Assembly (NCBI GenBank): GCA_963722905.1
Contig: CAVROT010000015.1
Span: forward strand, 124,001 to 188,000
Length of the DNA stretch: 64,000 nt
Source of the DNA: CAVROT01 sp963722905
GTDB taxonomy: Bacteria; Pseudomonadota; Alphaproteobacteria; Rhodobacterales; Rhodobacteraceae
Reading direction: 5' to 3'
In this document: positions 59,751 through 64,000 of the stretch, piece by piece
Numbering within the stretch: the first letter of the stretch is position 1
Layout: each line of letters begins with the position of its first letter
The notes under the pieces: generated by a model
Database searches by the model: none
What the model saw: only the letters and a program-made list of their open reading frames with translations
Told to the model about the DNA's origin: nothing
Made by a program: the position numbers and the translations under genes

Positions 59751-60241
59751 CCCAGATCGACTATGTCCGCGCGGGCAAGTACTTCCTGCTGTTCGACATG
59801 TTCAAGGGGCTGGGGCTGGGGTTGAAGTACTTCTTCAAGCCCAAGCCGACGCTGAACTACCCGCACGAGCGCGGCCCGCTCAGCCCGCGGTTCCGGGGCG
59901 AGCACGCGCTGCGCCGCTATCCCAACGGCGAGGAGCGGTGCATTGCCTGCAAGCTTTGCGAGGCGGTCTGCCCCGCGCAGGCCATCACCATCGACGCCGA
60001 GCCGCGCAGCGACGGCAGCCGGCGGACCACCCGCTACGACATCGACATGACCAAATGCATCTACTGCGGTTTCTGCCAGGAGGCATGCCCGGTCGACGCC
60101 ATCGTCGAGGGGCCGAACATCGAATACGCCACCGAGACGCGCGAAGAGCTCTACTACGACAAGGCCAAGCTTCTGGACAACGGCCTGCGCTGGGAGGCCG
60201 AGATCGCGCGCAACCTTGAGATCGACGCGCCCTATCGTTAG
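59747..60241 (+). CDS. nuoI: NADH-quinone oxidoreductase subunit I
   Basis: The TYKY/Nqo9 subunit that carries clusters N6a and N6b close to the quinone. The protein has 164 residues with two ferredoxin motifs: CIACKLCEAVCP (Cys65, 68, 71, 75) and CIYCGFCQEACP (Cys104, 107, 110, 114). The N-terminal amphipathic helix YFLLFDMFKGLGLGLKYFF and PTLNYPHERGPLSPRFRGEHALRRYPNGEERC match the family. Its ATG overlaps the stop of the coiled-coil gene. Confidence 0.97.
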   Translation: MTQIDYVRAGKYFLLFDMFKGLGLGLKYFFKPKPTLNYPHERGPLSPRFRGEHALRRYPNGEERCIACKLCEAVCPAQAITIDAEPRSDGSRRTTRYDIDMTKCIYCGFCQEACPVDAIVEGPNIEYATETREELYYDKAKLLDNGLRWEAEIARNLEIDAPYR

Positions 60242-60250
60242 GGGGACGGC

Positions 60251-60481
60251 ATGACCGAGGAACCCGACAGCCTGATGGTGCGCTATCTGCGGCGGATCGA
60301 TGAACGCACGGCTCGGCTGGAGACGGCAATGGAGGATATGCGCCTTGAGATGCGTGGCATGAAGTCCCACCAGAGCGGCTTCATGCAGGACCAGCTCGTG
60401 CAGGACTCCGGTATAGCGACTCGGCGCGACAGGATGGATCGTGTGGAGCGCAGGCTCGATATCAGGGACGGCATAGAATGA
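60251..60481 (+). CDS. second small coiled-coil protein inside the nuo cluster (between nuoI and nuoJ)
   Basis: Protein of 76 residues, highly charged, with the pattern LMVRYLRRIDERTARLETAMEDMRLEMRGMK and a C-terminal RMDRVERRLDIRD, a dimeric coiled coil by appearance. GGGGGAC lies 3-8 bases before the ATG. My count gives about 61% G+C, lower than nuoJ or nuoL. The stop overlaps the nuoJ start (ATGA). It resembles a family of short coiled-coil proteins with the core YLRRIDE found scattered in Alphaproteobacteria, whose role is unknown. Confidence 0.7.
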   Translation: MTEEPDSLMVRYLRRIDERTARLETAMEDMRLEMRGMKSHQSGFMQDQLVQDSGIATRRDRMDRVERRLDIRDGIE

Positions 60482-61086
60482 CCGTCTTCGCCTTCTATCT
60501 CTTTGCCGTCACGGTCGTCGCCTCGGGCCTCCTGACCGTCATCGCGCGCAATCCGGTCCATTCGGTGCTGTGGCTGATCCTGGCGTTCCTGTCCTCGGCC
60601 GGGCTCTTCGTCATGCTGGGGGCCGAGTTCGTGGCGATGCTGCTGATCATCGTCTACGTGGGTGCCGTGGCCGTGCTGTTCCTCTTCGTCGTCATGATGC
60701 TGGACGTCGACTTCGCCGAGCTGAAGGCCGAGATGTCGCGCTACGTGCCCGTCGCGCTGCTGACCGGCATCGTCGTCCTGATGCAGCTGGGCATCGCGTT
60801 CGGCGTCTGGGAGGCGTCGTCGCTGGCGCCAGAGCTGCGCGCCGTGGTGCCCGCCGACTACGCGAACTACGCGAATACGCATATCCTGGGGCAGATCGTC
60901 TACGACGATTACATCCTGCTGTTCCAGCTTGCCGGCTTGATCCTGCTGGTGGCGATGATAGGGGCCATCGTGCTGACGCTTCGCCACCGCGCGGGCATCA
61001 AGCGCCAGAACGTCCTGGCGCAGATGTACCGCGATCCGGCCACGGCGATGGAGCTTAAGGACGTGAAGCCGGGGCAGGGGCTCTGA
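60478..61086 (+). CDS. nuoJ: NADH-quinone oxidoreductase subunit J
   Basis: The ND6-like (Nqo10) membrane subunit of complex I. The protein has 202 residues and five helices. Family blocks are ARNPVHSVLWLILAFLSSAGLFVMLGAEFVAMLLIIVYVGAVAVLFLFVVMMLD, which includes the pi-bulge helix TM3 and the conserved Glu and Tyr residues. The final segment AIVLTLRHR is followed by a soluble tail. It is coupled to the preceding coiled-coil gene by ATGA. The 160 bases to nuoK contain a 24-codon gene. Confidence 0.97.
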   Translation: MTVFAFYLFAVTVVASGLLTVIARNPVHSVLWLILAFLSSAGLFVMLGAEFVAMLLIIVYVGAVAVLFLFVVMMLDVDFAELKAEMSRYVPVALLTGIVVLMQLGIAFGVWEASSLAPELRAVVPADYANYANTHILGQIVYDDYILLFQLAGLILLVAMIGAIVLTLRHRAGIKRQNVLAQMYRDPATAMELKDVKPGQGL

Positions 61087-61113
61087 CGCCTGCCGACCCA
61101 TGGGAGAACCCCG

Positions 61114-61188
61114 ATGTCCACCAATACCATCATCATAATCGTCGTCGTGCTGATCGTCCTCTTCGGCGGCTACACCCTGATCGGCTGA
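61114..61188 (+). CDS. 24-residue single-helix membrane peptide between nuoJ and nuoK
   Basis: A complete small frame: ATG 61114, GGGAGA about 6 bases upstream, stop TGA at 61186-61188. The peptide starts MSTNTIIIIVVVLIVLFGGY and ends TLIG, so it is one hydrophobic helix with a polar N-terminus and a Gly-Gly-Tyr turn. Ile and Val codons are varied (ATC, ATA, GTC, GTG). It is too short for standard gene callers. It fits an accessory membrane peptide of complex I, but this is inference; no family is known to me. Confidence 0.6.
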   Translation: MSTNTIIIIVVVLIVLFGGYTLIG

Positions 61189-61246
61189 GGCCGACCGAGT
61201 TTGGCCGGCGGCACCCGCCGACCGTGACGTTCCCCGAGGAGCCGGC

Positions 61247-61552
61247 ATGATCGGACTGACCCATTATCTGACCGTCGCCGCGCTGCTCTTCGTCATCGGC
61301 ATCTTCGGCCTGTTCGTGAACCGCAAGAACGTCATCATCATCCTGATGAGCATCGAGCTGATGCTGTTGGCGGTGAACATCAACTTCGTCGCCTTCTCGG
61401 CCTTCCTGGGCGACATGGTCGGACAGGTCTTCACCCTCTTCGTGCTTACGGTCGCGGCCGCCGAGGCAGCGATCGGCCTGGCCATCCTGGTCTGCTTCTT
61501 CCGGAACCGGGGCACCATCGACGTCGAAGACGTCAACGTGATGAAGGGCTGA
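61247..61552 (+). CDS. nuoK: NADH-quinone oxidoreductase subunit K
   Basis: The ND4L-like (Nqo11) subunit of the membrane arm. The protein has 101 residues and three helices. Conserved features: GLFVNRKNVIIILMSIELMLLAVNINFVAFS with the helix-2 Glu (about residue 36), and the third helix FVLTVAAAEAAIGLAILV with a second conserved Glu (about residue 70). Both are part of the proton path. GAGGAG precedes the ATG. The stop lies 4 bases before the nuoL GTG. Confidence 0.97.
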   Translation: MIGLTHYLTVAALLFVIGIFGLFVNRKNVIIILMSIELMLLAVNINFVAFSAFLGDMVGQVFTLFVLTVAAAEAAIGLAILVCFFRNRGTIDVEDVNVMKG

Positions 61553-61556
61553 GGCC

Positions 61557-63794
61557 GTGACCACCATCATCCTCTTCGCCCCGCTCATCGGCGCGCTGAT
61601 CTGCGGCTTCGGCTGGCGGATGCTGGGCGAGCATGCGGCGCAGTGGACGGCGACGGGCCTGCTGATCCTGGCCGCCGTGCTGTCCTGGGTCGTGTTCCTC
61701 ACGCTCGGCCCCGAGACCGAGCGCATCCAGATCCTGCGCTTCATCGAATCGGGCAGCCTCAGCACCGACTGGGCGATCCGTCTGGACCGGCTGACGGCGA
61801 TCATGCTGGTGGTCATCACGACCGTCAGCGCGCTCGTCCACGTCTACTCGTTCGGCTACATGGCGCACGACCACAACTTCCGCGAGGGCGAGAGCTATCG
61901 CCCACGCTTCTTCGCCTACCTGTCGTTCTTCACCTTCGCGATGCTGATGCTGGTGACGGCCGACAACCTGTTGCAGCTCTTCTTCGGATGGGAGGGGGTC
62001 GGCGTCGCGTCCTACCTGCTGATCGGGTTCTACTTCCGCAAGCCAAGCGCCAACGCGGCTGCCATCAAGGCCTTCGTCGTGAACAGGGTGGGGGACTTCG
62101 CCTTCCTGCTGGCGATCTTCGCCATCTACCGCACGGTGGATTCGATCCAGCTTCAGACCATATTCGAGGCTGCGCCGACCATCGCGACCGCCAACCTGAC
62201 CTTCCTGTGGCAGGACTGGCCCGCGGTCGAGGTGATCTGCGTGCTGCTCTTTATCGGCGCGGCGGGCAAGTCGGCGCAGCTGTTCCTGCACACCTGGCTG
62301 CCGGACGCGATGGAGGGGCCGACGCCGGTGTCGGCGCTGATCCACGCGGCGACCATGGTGACGGCGGGTGTGTTCCTGGTCTGCCGCATGTCGCCGCTGA
62401 TGGAGTTCGCGCCCGCCGCCACCGCCTTCGTCACCGTCGTCGGCGCCTCCACGGCATTCTTCGCGGCGACCGTCGGGCTGGTGCAGACCGACATCAAGCG
62501 CGTGATCGCCTATTCGACCTGCTCGCAGCTGGGCTACATGTTCGTGGCCGCTGGCGTGGGCGTCTATTCGGCGGCGATGTTCCATCTCTTCACGCACGCC
62601 TTCTTCAAGGCGATGCTGTTCCTCGGTGCCGGATCGGTGATCCACGGGATGCACCACGAACAGGACATGCGGAACTACGGCGGGCTGCGCCACAAGATGC
62701 CGCTGACCTTCTGGGCCATGATGATCGGCACGCTGGCCATCACCGGCGTCGGCATCCCGCTGACCCATATCGGGTTCGCCGGCTTCCTGTCAAAGGACGC
62801 GGTGATCGAGAGCGCTTGGGGCGCGCAGTCCGGCGTGGGCACCTATGCCTTCTGGCTGCTGGTGATCTCGGCGCTCTTCACGTCGTTCTATTCGTGGCGG
62901 CTGATGTTCCTGACCTTCTTCGGCGGGCCGCGCGGCGACCGTCATACCTACGAGAACGCGCACGAGAGCCCGCGCATCATGACGATCCCGCTGGGCGTTC
63001 TGGCACTGGGGGCGGTATTCTCTGGCATGGTGTGGTTCGGCAGCTTCTTCGGCGACCACGCGCAGGTGAACCGGTTCTTCGGCGTGCCCGAGCATCACGC
63101 GGCCGGCGCCGATGACCAAGCCGAAGCGTCGGAGGATCACGGCGAAGGCATCGGTGCGGCGGTCGGCGAGCTGGCCGAGGGCGATGTCGGCGACGCCGCA
63201 GCCGCCCTGACCGAGGACGTGACGCCAGATGCCGCTCCGGCCGGGGACCAAACAGAAACGGCCGTGGCGACCGAGACAGCTGTGGCGACCGAAACGGCCG
63301 AGGACCGTTCCCCCGTCGACGTCTCGGCCGGTCCGCCGCCGGGTGCCGGCGCGCTCTACACCGCGCCCTCAAACCACGTCATGGACGAGGCCCACCACGC
63401 GCCGGTCTGGGTGAAGGTGTCGCCCTTCGTGGCGATGGTTCTGGGTTTCGGCGCGGCGTGGCTGATGTATGTCCGCTATCCGTCGGCGCCGGGCGACTTC
63501 GCCCGCAACAACGCGCCGCTCTACCGGTTCCTGCTGAACAAGTGGTACTTCGACGAGGTCTATCAGGTCGTCATCGTGCGGCCGACGCGGATGCTGGGCG
63601 GGTTCCTGTGGCGGCGCGGCGACGGGCGGATCATCGACGGCGGCATCAACGGCCTTGCCATGGGGATCGTGCCCTTCTTCGCGCGCCTCGCCGGGCGGGC
63701 GCAGTCCGGCTACCTCTTCCACTACGCTTTCGCGATGGTCCTGGGCATCGCCGCGCTGATTACCCTGATGACCCTCTTCGGGGGTGCGCGCTGA
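61557..63794 (+). CDS. nuoL: NADH-quinone oxidoreductase subunit L
   Basis: The ND5-like (Nqo12) antiporter-type proton-pumping subunit. The protein has 745 residues, longer than the usual 610-710. Motifs: FGWEGVGVASYLLIGF with the conserved Glu, WLPDAMEGPTPVSALIHAATMVTAGVF with the broken helix, and STCSQLGYMFVA, HAFFKAMLFLGAG and the lateral-helix end. Between about 515 and 605 there is an acidic, low-complexity insert (AEASEDHGEGIG, then repeated ATETAV). It lies in a loop before the last helices. GTG start 61557. Its stop shares one base with the nuoM start. Confidence 0.96.
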   Translation: MTTIILFAPLIGALICGFGWRMLGEHAAQWTATGLLILAAVLSWVVFLTLGPETERIQILRFIESGSLSTDWAIRLDRLTAIMLVVITTVSALVHVYSFGYMAHDHNFREGESYRPRFFAYLSFFTFAMLMLVTADNLLQLFFGWEGVGVASYLLIGFYFRKPSANAAAIKAFVVNRVGDFAFLLAIFAIYRTVDSIQLQTIFEAAPTIATANLTFLWQDWPAVEVICVLLFIGAAGKSAQLFLHTWLPDAMEGPTPVSALIHAATMVTAGVFLVCRMSPLMEFAPAATAFVTVVGASTAFFAATVGLVQTDIKRVIAYSTCSQLGYMFVAAGVGVYSAAMFHLFTHAFFKAMLFLGAGSVIHGMHHEQDMRNYGGLRHKMPLTFWAMMIGTLAITGVGIPLTHIGFAGFLSKDAVIESAWGAQSGVGTYAFWLLVISALFTSFYSWRLMFLTFFGGPRGDRHTYENAHESPRIMTIPLGVLALGAVFSGMVWFGSFFGDHAQVNRFFGVPEHHAAGADDQAEASEDHGEGIGAAVGELAEGDVGDAAAALTEDVTPDAAPAGDQTETAVATETAVATETAEDRSPVDVSAGPPPGAGALYTAPSNHVMDEAHHAPVWVKVSPFVAMVLGFGAAWLMYVRYPSAPGDFARNNAPLYRFLLNKWYFDEVYQVVIVRPTRMLGGFLWRRGDGRIIDGGINGLAMGIVPFFARLAGRAQSGYLFHYAFAMVLGIAALITLMTLFGGAR

Positions 63795-64000
63795 TGGACA
63801 GCCTGCTGAGCATCATATGCTTCGTGCCGATGGTCGCCGCCGTCATCCTGGCGCTGCTGCTGCGCGGCGACGACGCGGACGCGCAGCGCAACGCCAAGTG
63901 GCTGGCCCTGATCGCGACGACGGCGTCGTTCCTTTTGTCGCTGATCATGCTGGCCGGGTTCGATCCCGCCGACACCGGGTTCCAGTTCGTCGAGGACCGC
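63794..64000 (+). CDS. nuoM: NADH-quinone oxidoreductase subunit M, 3' end outside the window
   Basis: Only the first 69 codons are present: MDSLLSIICFVPMVAAVILALLLRGD, a second helix WLALIATTASFLLSLIMLAGF, and the start of the first loop (FDPADTGFQFVED), which is the typical ND4-like NuoM beginning. ATG 63794 overlaps the nuoL stop (TGATG). nuoN is expected downstream. Confidence 0.93.
   Translation, partial: MDSLLSIICFVPMVAAVILALLLRGDDADAQRNAKWLALIATTASFLLSLIMLAGFDPADTGFQFVEDR

Overview
The window is about 64 kb of high-G+C, gene-dense DNA. Gene content and order point to an alphaproteobacterium of the order Rhodobacterales (Paracoccaceae/Roseobacteraceae type). The evidence is a Paracoccus-like nuo (nqo) cluster with many small extra genes, a CcrM GANTC methyltransferase beside rnhB, the set pmbA-cysQ-DUF4170-kdtA-lpxK, DUF5333/DUF5337/DUF2125 proteins and a mutY-dciA-dsbA block. 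I saw no rRNA, tRNA, CRISPR array, transposase or phage gene.

Layout. 1-3748: end of an operon for four-carbon sugar acids (otnK, otnC, otnI and an SDR dehydrogenase). 4076-14384: mostly housekeeping genes (CPBP protease, accD, folC, zapE, a GNAT enzyme, a small receiver-like protein, a BaiN-type flavoprotein, an SDR and a DUF2125 protein). 14606-19804: pmbA, cysQ, DUF4170, kdtA and lpxK, the last two for Kdo transfer and lipid A phosphorylation. 19965-24315: dsbA and dciA, divergent from mutY, then ccrM and rnhB. 24517-27924: a coupled four-gene membrane glycan module (GT2, PQ-loop-like LAB_N protein, ArnT-like GT39, PAP2 phosphatase). 28055-34407: an RTX-type secreted protein, pyrD with a DUF952 gene, a periplasmic 5'-nucleotidase, an SRAP protein and a HExxH lipoprotein. 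34921-37936: hisC, prephenate dehydrogenase and an extensin-family protein.

37961-42946: prpE with a single-base frameshift, a 38-residue lysine-rich peptide, maeB and the first of two DUF3072 genes. 43021-48082: the second DUF3072 gene, then the nucleoside salvage operon cdd-deoA-deoB-add-upp, in which add also carries a single-base frameshift. 48119-50878: a membrane protein resembling a decayed M48 peptidase and an acyl-CoA synthetase. 51249-64000: the distal half of the complex I cluster, in the order helix-hairpin-helix (HHH) membrane protein, DUF5337, nuoF, five or six small accessory genes, nuoG, nuoH, a coiled-coil ORF, nuoI, a second coiled-coil ORF, nuoJ, a 24-residue membrane peptide, nuoK, nuoL and the start of nuoM.

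Points that stand out. (1) The nuo cluster begins without nuoA-E, so complex I genes are split here. (2) Several tiny genes are translationally coupled inside that cluster, including a 24-residue peptide. (3) The GT2/LAB_N/GT39/PAP2 set reads as a complete lipid-carrier glycosylation pathway. (4) Several gaps hold short tandem repeats with unrelated units (6, 14, 18 and 25 bp). (5) prpE and add each carry one extra base, which means either true decay or consensus errors.
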